Notes: generated by a model from the sequence alone, not told the origin. Shown: positions 1 to 8,887, counted from the stretch's first letter. The stretch is DNA of 64,000 bases from Streptomyces phaeolivaceus (GCF_009184865.1 NZ_CP045096.1:8804001-8868000), one strand, 5' to 3'. A program made the numbers and translations.

Positions 1-17
1 CCGTTGTGGTTCGTCGA

Positions 18-37
18 CCCGGGTGTCGCACCCCGGG
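18..37 (-). terminator. Short hairpin past the peroxidase gene
   Basis: CCCGGGTG pairs with CACCCCGGG across a 3-nt loop, with one bulged C, about 15 nt beyond the stop of the minus-strand heme-enzyme gene. There is no U-run, which is usual in Streptomyces. It is a plausible but weak terminator. Confidence 0.35.
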
Positions 38-52
38 CCGTGTGTCACGGCG

Positions 53-2974
53 TCACGATGAACCGCCGTCGCTCGTAGGACCGTTGCCGCTCGTCCCGCC
101 GTCGCCGCTCGTCCCGCCGTTGCCCGTGGCCGTAGGCACCGTCCGCCACGGCGCGAACGCGCTCGCGTCGCGCGGCAGCAGGGGTGCCAACTCCGGGCAG
201 TGGCGCAGGAGTACGGAGTTCATGCCGCCCTTCTCGACCCAGTCGATGCCGAGCGGGGTGTACACCTCAGGCCGGTAGTCCACGGTCAGGAACCGGTCGC
301 TCTGCAACCGCCTGCTGGCCATCAGGATGAAGACGCGGAACGCGGTGTCGCTGAACCCGAAGCCCTCCGGCGGGTTCTCCGCGAACAGCCCGACCACCGT
401 GTCGATCTCGTCGACGTCCCGGTAGACGTCCTTCAGCCGCGCCAGCGTCCGCGGGTTCTCGGTCAGCTCCTCGAAGGAACGGATCCGCCCCCGGTGCAGC
501 CCGGCCCGGAAGTCGTTGTAGCGCGGCACCCCGCGCCGGCGTGTACGGACCAGGTCGACCACCGACAGATCGATGATCTCCCCGTCCCGCTCGAAGCGTT
601 GCAGCGCACGCGGGAAGTTGTGCGGGGTGATCGCGCCCGGGTGGGCGATGCCGAACGAGTACAGCGCGTTCGCCAGCCCCGTCTTGCGGATCTGCGCCTC
701 GCCCGCCCCGCCCTGGATGTCCATGAAGCCGACCGTCTCCAGCCGCCGCCCGAACTGGTGCTCCCGCAGCTCGTAGTCGTCCGGGATCAGCGGATGCAGC
801 CGGTAGACGGTCGTGAAGTCCTCGGTCAGCGAGTACGGCGCCGCGTGGTGGTCCGGCAGTGTCTTCGGGATACCGGTCAGCGAGTGTGCCTCGAACAGCC
901 ACAGGCCCAGCTGGTTGAGCCAACTCTTCGGCGGGCCCGACCAGTTGGTGTTGAGCGCCAGGTCGATCGCCTCGGTGGCGAGGATCGCCGGGGTCCACTC
1001 CACGGTGTGGATCTTCGCGATCAGCGCCGACACCACGAGCCGGGCCGTGTGGTAGGTCTTCTCCTCGCTCATCGACGGATACGCGGCCCGCAGCGCGTCG
1101 CACACCGCGTTGTGCTCCCGCGCGAACAGCGTGTGCAGCGCGCTGAGCCCCATCCACCAGCTCTCGTTGAACCCGGTGAGCGGAACACCGCTCGCCCCGC
1201 CCGGCAGATGGCCGTCCTCCAGCCGGAGCTTCGCGCCCCCGCCCGGCTCCCGCAGGAACCGTGCGGTCCGCTCGTTCTCGCCGTACACCTCGGAGCCGTC
1301 CCACCAGTGCGAGGCGGAGTTGGCGAACAGGATCGGCGGGCGGCCGGGCACCTCGACGCCCTCGTTCTCCGCGAACCGCATCACCCGCTCGGTGGGCCCG
1401 CCCGGCACGTTCCGCCAGTTTTCGTCGAAGCCGGGCGGCAGCGGCACCTCCACACTGCGGTCACCGGTCTTGTACCGCCGGTGGTTCACCCAGTCGTGCA
1501 CCTGGAACTGTATCCACGCCGCCGCCAGCACATTGAGCGAGGTCGCCGGCACAAAGCTCTCCCGATACAGGAGTTGCCTGCTGACCGTGACCGGGTTCGG
1601 GGTGTCGAAGGTGTCCGGCCGGTGGTCCGGCTTCAGATTCCGCCCGAACGCGGCGCCCACCGCGCCCATGCCCGGCTCCGAGAGATCGTTGTACGTCCCG
1701 TCGTACGACCGTTCCGTGCGCAGCCGTTCCGGGATCGGCTCGGGTGCGGGCTGGGCCTGCGGCGGGGCCTCGCCTATCTCGGTGTCGATCAGATTCAGCC
1801 TGCGCAGCACCTTCCGCAGGAACACCAGGTTCAGCAGGCTCAGGGACAACGGCAGCCGGTGCCATGGCACGACACGGTTCAGCAGCCCGAAGACGGGGCC
1901 CACGAGACGGCCGAGCAGCCTGTTGCGCACGGGTTCCTCGGTGACGAAGCGCTGCCCGAGACGGTGGGCGCCACTTGCCCGATATCCGGCCTTCCGCGCC
2001 CGGTTGATGTTCCCCAATGGCCGGAACTCATCGGTGGTGTACCAGGGGTTGAAGGTCAGCTCCTCGATCCGCCGCGCCGCCGCCCGTGCCTCGGCGGCGT
2101 CCAACTCCTGTGCGGGAATGGTGAGTCGGGCGATCGGCACCGCCGGGGCCACCGCGTCCCGCCACTCCACCGCCGCGTCCTCGACCGGAGTGCGCCGCTC
2201 GTCCACATACCGCTGCACACACAGATCGAAGGCCACGTCCGCCTGCCCGAGCCGTCGTGCCAGCTCACGGTGGAGGAAGTCCGGGTCCCGGCGGTCGGGT
2301 TCGGCCGCCGTCGGTGTGCCGGGCGCCGGCCGCAGCAGATACCGCACGGGGCCGGCCTCGCCCCACAGAATCGCCCCGCGACTCCAATAGGTCTCGGTGG
2401 CAAGCGAGTTGACGGACCGTCGGGTGGCGGCCCGCACATTGCGCTGCATCCGGGCGGCGGTGCCGAGCCCCACCGCGAGCGGCAGTTTCACGAACAGCGC
2501 GAACGCCTTCGCCAGACGGCCGCGCGCCCCCGCCATGGCCTTGGCGAACGCCACGAACTCCCGCGCGTCGCTCGCGTGCGACACCGGGAAACTGGTGGCC
2601 AGCAGATCGTGGCTCACCCCGTCCGCCACCCGCACCCGCACCGCCGCGCCCCGCAGATCCGGGGAACCGTCGCCCTGCCGGATGCCGCTCGCGTTGGACA
2701 GCCTGACCAGTGCCGGATAGTCGGCGCCGGGCCGCGCGAAACCGACCCGCAGCGCCACCGGAAGGTCGTCGTGGAACCGCAGCCGCGCGTTCTCCACCCC
2801 CAGGGGCGCCTTCGCGTGGAACGCCCGCGCGATCCCGCCGCCCCCGGCCCGCCGGTTCCTGACCTGGACCTTCATCAGCTCCCGCGCCAGCCGCTCGGAC
2901 ACGAGCCGTTCGGCCTCGGGGCTGCCCCCGTCGTACCGTTCGTAGCGCTGATCGTGCCGCCCTGTCTCTGCCAT
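53..2974 (-). CDS. Catalase-related / fatty-acid alpha-dioxygenase fusion protein
   Basis: A 973-residue protein with two heme-enzyme modules. Residues about 25-335 resemble the catalase-related fold: a distal-His segment AFHAKAPLG near residue 53, then PDLRG, LLATSFPV and FRPLGNINRARK. Residues about 420-960 read as an alpha-dioxygenase of the heme peroxidase/cyclooxygenase superfamily: SYDGTYNDLSEPGMG, the distal-His segment QFQVHDW (His about 493), HTLFAREHNAVCDAL, PYSLTEDF, and YRLH (Tyr about 724, His about 727), which matches the catalytic Tyr and proximal heme His of plant alpha-DOX. Such enzymes make 2-hydroperoxy fatty acids. An attached catalase-related domain could convert the hydroperoxide, as in allene-oxide-synthase fusions; that part is inference. 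No signal peptide or membrane segment was seen. The ATG start at 2974 is preferred over an in-frame codon at 3010 because AGGGGG lies just upstream. Both domain assignments come from motifs only. Confidence 0.8.
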   Translation of the reverse strand: MAETGRHDQRYERYDGGSPEAERLVSERLARELMKVQVRNRRAGGGGIARAFHAKAPLGVENARLRFHDDLPVALRVGFARPGADYPALVRLSNASGIRQGDGSPDLRGAAVRVRVADGVSHDLLATSFPVSHASDAREFVAFAKAMAGARGRLAKAFALFVKLPLAVGLGTAARMQRNVRAATRRSVNSLATETYWSRGAILWGEAGPVRYLLRPAPGTPTAAEPDRRDPDFLHRELARRLGQADVAFDLCVQRYVDERRTPVEDAAVEWRDAVAPAVPIARLTIPAQELDAAEARAAARRIEELTFNPWYTTDEFRPLGNINRARKAGYRASGAHRLGQRFVTEEPVRNRLLGRLVGPVFGLLNRVVPWHRLPLSLSLLNLVFLRKVLRRLNLIDTEIGEAPPQAQPAPEPIPERLRTERSYDGTYNDLSEPGMGAVGAAFGRNLKPDHRPDTFDTPNPVTVSRQLLYRESFVPATSLNVLAAAWIQFQVHDWVNHRRYKTGDRSVEVPLPPGFDENWRNVPGGPTERVMRFAENEGVEVPGRPPILFANSASHWWDGSEVYGENERTARFLREPGGGAKLRLEDGHLPGGASGVPLTGFNESWWMGLSALHTLFAREHNAVCDALRAAYPSMSEEKTYHTARLVVSALIAKIHTVEWTPAILATEAIDLALNTNWSGPPKSWLNQLGLWLFEAHSLTGIPKTLPDHHAAPYSLTEDFTTVYRLHPLIPDDYELREHQFGRRLETVGFMDIQGGAGEAQIRKTGLANALYSFGIAHPGAITPHNFPRALQRFERDGEIIDLSVVDLVRTRRRGVPRYNDFRAGLHRGRIRSFEELTENPRTLARLKDVYRDVDEIDTVVGLFAENPPEGFGFSDTAFRVFILMASRRLQSDRFLTVDYRPEVYTPLGIDWVEKGGMNSVLLRHCPELAPLLPRDASAFAPWRTVPTATGNGGTSGDGGTSGNGPTSDGGSS

Positions 2975-3130
2975 CGCCGTTTCCCCCTGACGGACGCGCT
3001 GGGTAAGCACACGCGCTCATGCGCACGCGATGCATACGGGACAGGGGCCGCACGCTACCGGCGGAAGGGTTCCGGCCACAGCGACAGTTCGCGCCATGTG
3101 CGCATCTGACGGGCAATGCGCCGGAACATC

Positions 3131-3165
3131 CGGCTCCCCGCGCCCTCCAGGGACACGGGGAGCCG
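3131..3165 (-). terminator. Terminator hairpin after gnd
   Basis: CGGCTCCCCG and CGGGGAGCCG form a perfect 10-bp stem with a 15-nt loop, about 28 nt past the gnd stop. This would end the zwf-opcA-gnd transcript before the heme-enzyme gene. The rest of the 218-nt gap shows nothing recognisable. Confidence 0.55.
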
Positions 3166-3192
3166 TCCGACCAGCGGTTACCGCTGGTTCTT

Positions 3193-4080
3193 CTACTTCG
3201 TCGACTCGACCGCGTGCCCGCCGAACTGGTTGCGCAGCGCGGCGATCATCTTCATCTGCGGGGAGTCGTCCTGCCGGGAGGCGAACCGGGTGAACAGGGA
3301 CGCGGTGATCGCCGGCAGCGGCACCGCGTGGTCGATGGCGGCCTCCACGGTCCAGCGGCCCTCACCGGAGTCCTCGGCGTAGCCGCGCAGCTTCTCCAGG
3401 TGCTCGTCGTCGTCGAGCGCGTTGACGGCGAGGTCGAGGAGCCAGGACCGGATAACGGTGCCGTCCTGCCAGGACCGGAAGACCTCGCGGACGCTGTCGA
3501 CCGACTCGACCTTCTCCAGCAGCTCCCAGCCCTCGGCGTACGCCTGCATCATGGCGTACTCGATGCCGTTGTGGACCATCTTGGAGAAGTGCCCGGCACC
3601 GACCTTGCCCGCGTGGACATAGCCGTACGGCCCCTCCGGCTTGAGCGCCTCGAAGATCGGCTGGAGCCGCTCCACGTGCGCCTTGTCGCCGCCGACCATC
3701 AGGGCGTAGCCGTTCTCCAGGCCCCACACACCACCGGAGACACCGGCGTCGACGAAGCCGATGCCCTTCGCGCCCAGCTCGGCCGCGTGCTTCTCGTCGT
3801 CCGTCCAGCGGGAGTTGCCGCCGTCGACGACGGTGTCGCCGGGCGAGAGCAGCCCGCCCAGTTCGTCGACCACGGACTGGGTGGCACCGCCGGCGGGGAC
3901 CATCACCCAGACCGTACGCGGCGCGTCGAGGCCCTCGACCAGTTCGGCCAGGCTGCCCACGTCGGAGACGTCGGGGTTGCGGTCGTAGCCGATGACGGTG
4001 TGGCCGGCGCGGCGGATCCGCTCGCGCATGTTGCCGCCCATCTTGCCGAGACCGATCAGGCCCAACTGCATCGCTGTCAT
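3193..4080 (-). CDS. gnd: 6-phosphogluconate dehydrogenase (decarboxylating), short form
   Basis: Oxidises and decarboxylates 6-phosphogluconate to ribulose 5-phosphate in the cytosol, the third oxidative step of the pentose phosphate pathway. The 295 residues fit the short GntZ/YqeC-type family rather than the roughly 470-residue enterobacterial form. Visible are the N-terminal nucleotide-binding GLIGLGKMGGNM, the substrate-loop AGVSGGVWGLENGYAL, and the catalytic KMVHNGIEY segment. The start lies one base after the opcA stop, with AGGAAG upstream, so translation is probably coupled. Short-form enzymes are often NAD-preferring, so cofactor use cannot be assumed to be NADP. Confidence 0.93.
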   Translation of the reverse strand: MTAMQLGLIGLGKMGGNMRERIRRAGHTVIGYDRNPDVSDVGSLAELVEGLDAPRTVWVMVPAGGATQSVVDELGGLLSPGDTVVDGGNSRWTDDEKHAAELGAKGIGFVDAGVSGGVWGLENGYALMVGGDKAHVERLQPIFEALKPEGPYGYVHAGKVGAGHFSKMVHNGIEYAMMQAYAEGWELLEKVESVDSVREVFRSWQDGTVIRSWLLDLAVNALDDDEHLEKLRGYAEDSGEGRWTVEAAIDHAVPLPAITASLFTRFASRQDDSPQMKMIAALRNQFGGHAVESTK

Positions 4081-4081
4081 G

Positions 4082-5032
4082 TCAGTGCGCTTCCTTCTGT
4101 GCGTCAGGGGCAGGGCCCCGCCGGTCGCCGCCGCGCAGGGCGACGGCGTACATCTCGTCGGCGTCGAGGCGCCGCAGCTCCTCGGCGATCAGTTCGGAGG
4201 TGGCGCGCACCTTCAGGGCCAGGGTGCGCGACGGCTGCCCCGGCAGGCTGAGGGTGGCGAGCGGCCCCTCGGGGCGGTCGATGACGACCTCGCCCTTCGC
4301 GGTGCCGAGCCGCACACCGGTCACGACCGGACCGGCGGTCAGGACGCGCTCCACGGAGACACCGAGCCGGGCCTCCAGCCAGCGGGCCAGCAGTTCGGCG
4401 CTCGGGTTGTCGGCCTCGCTCTCCACGGCGGCCGAGACGATGGTCTCCTTGGCCTGGTCGAGGGCGGCGGCCAGCATCGAACGCCACGGCGTCAGCCGGG
4501 TCCAGGCGAGGTCGGTGTCGCCGGGCGTGTAGGAGTCCGCGCGCTGCGCGAGGGCCGCGAGCGGGGTCTCCACGGCGTACATGTCCGTGATCCGGCGCTG
4601 GGCGAGCGCGCCCAGCGGGTCCTTCGCCGGGTTCTCCGGCGCGTCCACCGGCCACCAGACGACGACCGGCGCGTCCGGCAGCAGCAGCGGCAGGACCACC
4701 GAGTCGGCGTGGTCGGACACCTCGCCGTACGTCCGCAGCACGACCGTCTCACCGGTGCCCGCGTCGGCGCCGACCCGTACCTCGGCGTCCAGATGGGACT
4801 TGGTGCGGTCCTTGGGGGTGCGGGCGTGCCGCTTGATGACGACCAGGGTGCGCGAGGGGTGCTCGTGCGAGGCCTCCTCGGCCGCCTTGATCGAGTCGTA
4901 CGCGTTCTCCTCGTCCGTCACGATCACCATCGTGAGGACCATGCCCACGGCGGGTGTGCCGATGGCCCGCCGGCCCTGCACCAGGGCCTTGTTGATCTTG
5001 CTTGCCGTGGTGTCAGTCAGGTCGATCTTCAT
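4082..5032 (-). CDS. opcA: Glucose-6-phosphate dehydrogenase assembly protein OpcA
   Basis: A 316-residue OpcA-family protein, an actinobacterial and cyanobacterial partner that promotes assembly and activation of glucose-6-phosphate dehydrogenase. Its N-terminus MKIDLTDTTASKINKAL and the central LVVIKRHARTP and PVVVWWPVDAPENP segments are typical. The ATG overlaps the zwf stop by four bases (ATGA), and gnd follows after one base, making a strict three-gene operon. The start is fixed by this overlap and by the conserved N-terminus. An upstream in-frame extension exists but is unlikely to be coding. Confidence 0.93.
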   Translation of the reverse strand: MKIDLTDTTASKINKALVQGRRAIGTPAVGMVLTMVIVTDEENAYDSIKAAEEASHEHPSRTLVVIKRHARTPKDRTKSHLDAEVRVGADAGTGETVVLRTYGEVSDHADSVVLPLLLPDAPVVVWWPVDAPENPAKDPLGALAQRRITDMYAVETPLAALAQRADSYTPGDTDLAWTRLTPWRSMLAAALDQAKETIVSAAVESEADNPSAELLARWLEARLGVSVERVLTAGPVVTGVRLGTAKGEVVIDRPEGPLATLSLPGQPSRTLALKVRATSELIAEELRRLDADEMYAVALRGGDRRGPAPDAQKEAH

Positions 5033-6558
5033 GGCCTGCGCCAGCTCCGTCCGTCTCGTGCGAGCATCTCGTCCGCTTCCTCCGGGCCCCAACTCCCCGA
5101 GGCGTACTGCGCGGGCCTGCCGTGCCCCGCCCAGTACTCCTCGATCGGGTCGAGGATCTTCCAGGACTCCTCCACCTCCTGATGGCGGGGGAAGAGGTTG
5201 GCGTCGCCGAGCAGCACATCCAGGATCAGCCGTTCGTACGCCTCCGGGCTGGACTCCGTGAACGACTCGCCGTACGCGAAGTCCATGGTGACGTCCCGGA
5301 TCTCCATCGAGGTACCCGGCACCTTCGAACCGAAGCGCACGGTCATCCCCTCGTCGGGTTGCACCCGGATGACGATCGCGTTCTGCCCCAGTTCCTCGGT
5401 GGCGGTGGAGTCGAACGGGGAGTGCGGGGCGCGCTGGAGGACGACCGCGATCTCCGTGACCCGGCGGCCCAGCCGCTTGCCGGTGCGCAGATAGAACGGG
5501 ACCCCCGCCCAACGGCGGTTGTCGATGCCCAGCTTGACCGCCGCGTAGGTGTCCGTGGTCGAGGACGGGTCGATGCCGTCCTCCTCCAGATAGCCGACCA
5601 CCTGCTCGCCGCCCTGCCAGCCGGCCGCGTACTGCCCGCGCACACTGTGCGGGCCCAGATCCTCCGGCAGCCGTACCGCCCTGAGCGCCTTCAGCTTCTC
5701 GGTCAGCAGCGACCCGGCGTCGAACGCCGCCGGTTCCTCCATCGCGGTCAGCGCCAGCAGCTGGAGCAGATGGTTCTGGATGACGTCACGGGCCGAGCCG
5801 ATGCCGTCGTAGTAGCCCGCCCGGCCGCCGATGCCGATGTCCTCGGCCATCGTGATCTGGACATGGTCGACGTAACTCCGGTTCCAGATGGGCTCGTACA
5901 TCTGGTTGGCGAAGCGGAGCGCCAGGATGTTCTGGACGGTCTCCTTGCCGAGGTAGTGGTCGATACGGAAGACCTGCTCGGGGTCGAACACGTCGTGCAG
6001 GACGGCGTTCAGCTCGCGGGCGCTGGTGAGGTCGTGGCCGAACGGCTTCTCGATCACCGCGCGCCGCCAGGACCCCTCGGGCGGACTGGCCAGCCCGTGC
6101 TTCTTCAGTTGCTTGACGACCTTCGGGAACATCTTCGGCGGCACGGAGAGATAGAACGCGAAGTTGCCGCCCGTGCCCCGGGACCCGTCCAGTTCCTCGA
6201 CGGCCTTGCGGAGCCGCTCGAACGCCTCGTCGTCGCCGAAGTCGCCCGGGATGAACCGCATCCCCTCGGCGAGCTGCTGCCAGACCTCCTCACGGAACTC
6301 GGTACGGGCGTGGTCGCGGACCGCGTCGTGCACGATCTGCGCGAAGTCCTCGTCCTCCCAGTCCCGGCGGGCGAAACCGACGAGGGAGAAACCCGGCGGC
6401 AGCAGACCCCGGTTGGCCAGGTCGTAGACGGCCGGCATCAGCTTCTTGCGGGACAGGTCGCCGGTCACCCCGAAGATGACGAGCCCGGACGGGCCCGCGA
6501 TCCTCGGGAGCCTGCGATCGCCCGCGTCCCGGAGCGGGTTGAGCCACTCGGCGGTCAT
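5029..6558 (-). CDS. zwf: Glucose-6-phosphate 1-dehydrogenase
   Basis: Oxidises glucose 6-phosphate to 6-phosphogluconolactone and supplies NADPH. The 509 residues are family-normal. The coenzyme fingerprint GVTGDLSRKKLMPAVYDL lies near residue 30, and the active-site signature RIDHYLGKE with the catalytic histidine lies near residue 195. First gene of zwf-opcA-gnd. No 6-phosphogluconolactonase or transaldolase gene is present here, and the upstream transketolase is reduced to a stub. Other Streptomyces carry two pentose-phosphate clusters, so this may be the secondary set. A 15-bp palindrome about 86 nt upstream is a candidate control site. Confidence 0.95.
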   Translation of the reverse strand: MTAEWLNPLRDAGDRRLPRIAGPSGLVIFGVTGDLSRKKLMPAVYDLANRGLLPPGFSLVGFARRDWEDEDFAQIVHDAVRDHARTEFREEVWQQLAEGMRFIPGDFGDDEAFERLRKAVEELDGSRGTGGNFAFYLSVPPKMFPKVVKQLKKHGLASPPEGSWRRAVIEKPFGHDLTSARELNAVLHDVFDPEQVFRIDHYLGKETVQNILALRFANQMYEPIWNRSYVDHVQITMAEDIGIGGRAGYYDGIGSARDVIQNHLLQLLALTAMEEPAAFDAGSLLTEKLKALRAVRLPEDLGPHSVRGQYAAGWQGGEQVVGYLEEDGIDPSSTTDTYAAVKLGIDNRRWAGVPFYLRTGKRLGRRVTEIAVVLQRAPHSPFDSTATEELGQNAIVIRVQPDEGMTVRFGSKVPGTSMEIRDVTMDFAYGESFTESSPEAYERLILDVLLGDANLFPRHQEVEESWKILDPIEEYWAGHGRPAQYASGSWGPEEADEMLARDGRSWRRP

Positions 6559-6643
6559 TCCCCATCAACTCCCTTGCTGTTCGCCCCGTCGGAGAGGCGC
6601 GTCAGGGGTTCCACCGTGACGGCGGTCGTCACGGTCGCTTCGG

Positions 6644-6658
6644 TGATCACAGTGATCA
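6644..6658. promoter_or_regulatory. 15-bp palindromic operator candidate upstream of zwf
   Basis: TGATCACAGTGATCA is a perfect inverted repeat (7-bp arms around one base) between the transketolase stub and zwf. It is AT-rich against a GC-rich background, and its place 86 nt before the zwf start suits an operator. The binding protein is unknown. Confidence 0.45.
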
Positions 6659-6678
6659 TCTTCCTTCGGGCGCTCGCG

Positions 6679-7035
6679 TCAACCGCGGACGGCGTGCGGT
6701 GATTCCCTCGCCGCGGCGACGACGTTCTCGGGGGTGAAGCCATACGCGGCGAACAGGGTCCTGTCGTCGGCGGAGGCGCCGAGGTGTTCGAGGGAGACGA
6801 TGCGGCCGTGGTCACCGACGTAGCGGTACCAGGTCGGACCGATCCCCGCCTCGACCGCCACGCGGGCCTTCACGGACGGCGGCAGCGCACGTGTGCGGTA
6901 TTCGTGCGGCTGTTCCTCGAACCACTCCACGGACGGCATCGACACCACCCGTGTCCCGACCCCCTCGGCCTCCAGCCGCTCCCGCGCGGCGACGGCGAGC
7001 CGCTCCTCGGACCCGGTGGCGATCAGGATGGGGAT
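6679..7035 (-). pseudogene. tkt: Transketolase C-terminal remnant
   Basis: About 116 codons match the end of bacterial transketolase. They run from ILIATGSEERLAVAARERL through VVSMPSVEWFEEQP, LPPSVKARVAVEAGIGPTWYRY and IVSLEHLGASADDRTLFAAYGFTPENVVAAARES to a normal stop. The thiamine-diphosphate and pyrimidine-binding domains (about 580 residues) are absent: upstream of about 7035 the frame loses all similarity. The stub sits just upstream of zwf in the same orientation, as expected for a former tkt-tal-zwf operon, and tal is missing as well. The frame stays open for about 90 further codons, but I read these as non-coding. Not functional as a transketolase. Confidence 0.85.
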
Positions 7036-7084
7036 CGAGGAAGGTTGCCGTGTGCCGGCGTTCGGTGAAACCGGGACACGGCGA

Positions 7085-7425
7085 CGCGGCGGCGAGAGCA
7101 TCACGGACAGAGACTTCCCGGACGGCGACCGGATCAAGACCTTTCGGTTCCCCGTCGATCGCGGGCTCTCCGGTGTCGGCATGTGGATCGGCCCGATGGG
7201 CGACCGCGGGCCCTGGCGCGCGGACCTACCCCTGGACGGGGCCACAACAGCGACTTCGACAAGCGGGTCGTCCTGGAGGCGAAACGGCTGCTGGCCCACA
7301 CGGACCCGCCGATCGGCCGGGTCGGCGTGGCCGCCGGCTTCCCCGACTCGGTGAACTTCTCCAAGTTCTTCCAGCTGCGCGCCGGGACGACACCGGTGGC
7401 GTTCCGGGCGGAGCTGCGGTGACCC
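7085..7425 (+). pseudogene. AraC-family regulator remnant with internal deletion
   Basis: The last 57 codons (about 7249-7422) encode a C-terminal AraC helix-turn-helix: DFDKRVVLEAKRLLAHTD, PIGRVGVAAGFPDSVNFSKFF, LRAGTTPVAFRAELR. Just upstream, in a different frame, a short coding-like stretch (FRFPVDRGLSGVGMWIGPMGDRGPWRADLP, about 7124-7240) could be the protein's N-terminus. That would imply loss of roughly 200 residues and a frameshift near 7245. The C-terminal assignment is good; the N-terminal one is inference. The element is divergent from the transketolase stub, and the two broken genes abut near 7040-7085. Confidence 0.65.
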
Positions 7426-7444
7426 TCGGGGGAGCCGGACATGA

Positions 7445-7480
7445 CGGAGGGGCTCCGCGCGTCCGCGCGAAGCCCCTCCG
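7445..7480. terminator. Bidirectional terminator between AraC remnant and GH16 gene
   Basis: CGGAGGGGCT pairs with AGCCCCTCCG, with an inner GCGCG/CGCGC helix, between the converging AraC remnant and glucanase gene. It is a strong GC hairpin. Confidence 0.65.
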
Positions 7481-7498
7481 GAGCCGTGAACCCGCCGC

Positions 7499-8887
7499 TC
7501 AGCGGCCGAAGTTGAACCAGTTCACGTTCACGAAGTCCTGCGCCTGACCACTGGTGAAGGTCAGATAGACGTCATGGGTGCCGGTGACCCCGCTGATGTT
7601 CGCGGGGACGGTCCGCCAGGACTGCCAGCCCCCGGTGTTGGCGATCGAGAAACTGCCGACCGGGGTGCTCGTACGGCTGTCGATCCGCACCTCGACCAGG
7701 CCGCTCACCCCGGTGTTGGCGCCGGAGGCCACCCGGGCGACGAACTGGGTCGCCGCAGTGGAACCGAAGTTGACGCTCTGGAACAGCGCCCAGTCCCCGT
7801 TGGCGAGCGAGCCGATGTTCTGGCCGCCCCCGGTGTCGGTCGTGGTCTCGGTGAGCGTGCCGCTCTGACTGTTGTACGACTCGGCCTGGATCGCGCTGTA
7901 CGCGTCCCGGGTGCCGGTCGGCGGCGGTGTGGTGGTGCCGCCGGTGGCCGACAGCACCTGTACATAGTCGACGACCATCGGGACACCGGACCGGGTGTCG
8001 GCGTCCAGGCCGCCGCCGAACGCGTCCGGGAAGGCGCCGCCCATCGCCACGTTCAGGATGATGAAGAAGCCGTGGTTGGTGGCGTTGGACCAGGTGGTCG
8101 CGTCGACCTGGCCCGCGTTGACCGAGTGGAACTGGGTGCCGTCGACGAGGAACCGGATCGTCTCCGGGGTCACCGAGCGGTCCCACTCCATGGTGTAGGT
8201 GTGGAAGCCGGACTGGCAGGTCGTGTTGGGGCACGCGATGGAGTTGCCGATACCGGTCGTCTCGTTGCACGGGCCGCCGGGGTTGGTGCCGCAGTGCATC
8301 GTCGCCCAGACCTGGTTGCGGCCCTGGACGTTCTCCATGATGTCCAGCTCACCGACGCTCGGCCAGTTCTGGTAGTTGCCCCGGTAGGGCGCGCCCAGCA
8401 TCCAGAACGCGGGCCAGTAGCCCTCGGCGGCCGTCCCGGTGACGTTCGGCATCTGGATCCGGGACTCGACCCGCAGCTTGCCGCCCGCCGGGGGCTGGAA
8501 GTCGGTGCGGTTGGTCTCGATGCGGCCCGAGGTCCATCGGCCCGCCGTGTCGCGGATCGGGGTGATACGGAGATTGCCGTTGCCGTCGAGCGAGACGTTG
8601 CTGGTGCTGTTCGTCATCGTCTCGACCTCGCCGGTACCCCAGTTGGAGGGTCCGCCCGGGTACGAAGTCCCTGTCGCGTACTGCCAGTTGGTGGTGGAGA
8701 CGCCGGTACCGGCGGTGCCGTTGAAGTCGTCGACGAAGACCTGTGTCCAGCCGGCGGGCGGGGTGGGGGCGGCGCCCTGCGCGGTCGTCGCCCACGCCGT
8801 GGCCAGCGCCAGCGCGGCGGCCACGGCCAGGAACGCGCGCCGGAGCGGGCGGCGCCGTCTGATGGGTATGCCGGGGGTTTCACTCAT
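7499..8887 (-). CDS. Secreted GH16 endo-beta-1,3-glucanase with CBM6
   Basis: A 462-residue secreted laminarinase-type enzyme that cleaves beta-1,3 (or mixed) glucans outside the cell. The N-terminus has an Arg-rich region and hydrophobic core (RRAFLAVAAALALATA) with likely cleavage near Ala-40. The GH16 domain spans about 46-312 and carries the signature GELDIMENVQG, giving nucleophile Glu-180, Asp-182 and acid/base Glu-185. A TTPPPTGT linker leads to a CBM6-type carbohydrate-binding domain at about 329-462, with AIQAESY near its start and VNVNWFNFGR at its end. AGAGG precedes the ATG. Two GAGCGCTC palindromes upstream point to LacI-family control by glucan breakdown products. Confidence 0.93.
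   Translation of the reverse strand: MSETPGIPIRRRRPLRRAFLAVAAALALATAWATTAQGAAPTPPAGWTQVFVDDFNGTAGTGVSTTNWQYATGTSYPGGPSNWGTGEVETMTNSTSNVSLDGNGNLRITPIRDTAGRWTSGRIETNRTDFQPPAGGKLRVESRIQMPNVTGTAAEGYWPAFWMLGAPYRGNYQNWPSVGELDIMENVQGRNQVWATMHCGTNPGGPCNETTGIGNSIACPNTTCQSGFHTYTMEWDRSVTPETIRFLVDGTQFHSVNAGQVDATTWSNATNHGFFIILNVAMGGAFPDAFGGGLDADTRSGVPMVVDYVQVLSATGGTTTPPPTGTRDAYSAIQAESYNSQSGTLTETTTDTGGGQNIGSLANGDWALFQSVNFGSTAATQFVARVASGANTGVSGLVEVRIDSRTSTPVGSFSIANTGGWQSWRTVPANISGVTGTHDVYLTFTSGQAQDFVNVNWFNFGR

Noticed and set aside
200..3109. Long plus-strand open frame opposite the heme-enzyme gene
   Set aside because: The opposite strand encodes a clear two-domain protein with active-site motifs. The plus frame is low-complexity Arg/Pro/Val-rich sequence typical of GC-rich antisense frames.
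6893..7354. An intact plus-strand gene over the tkt stub
   Set aside because: Only short pieces resemble protein, in two frames. The best explanation is a broken AraC gene next to antisense of tkt.
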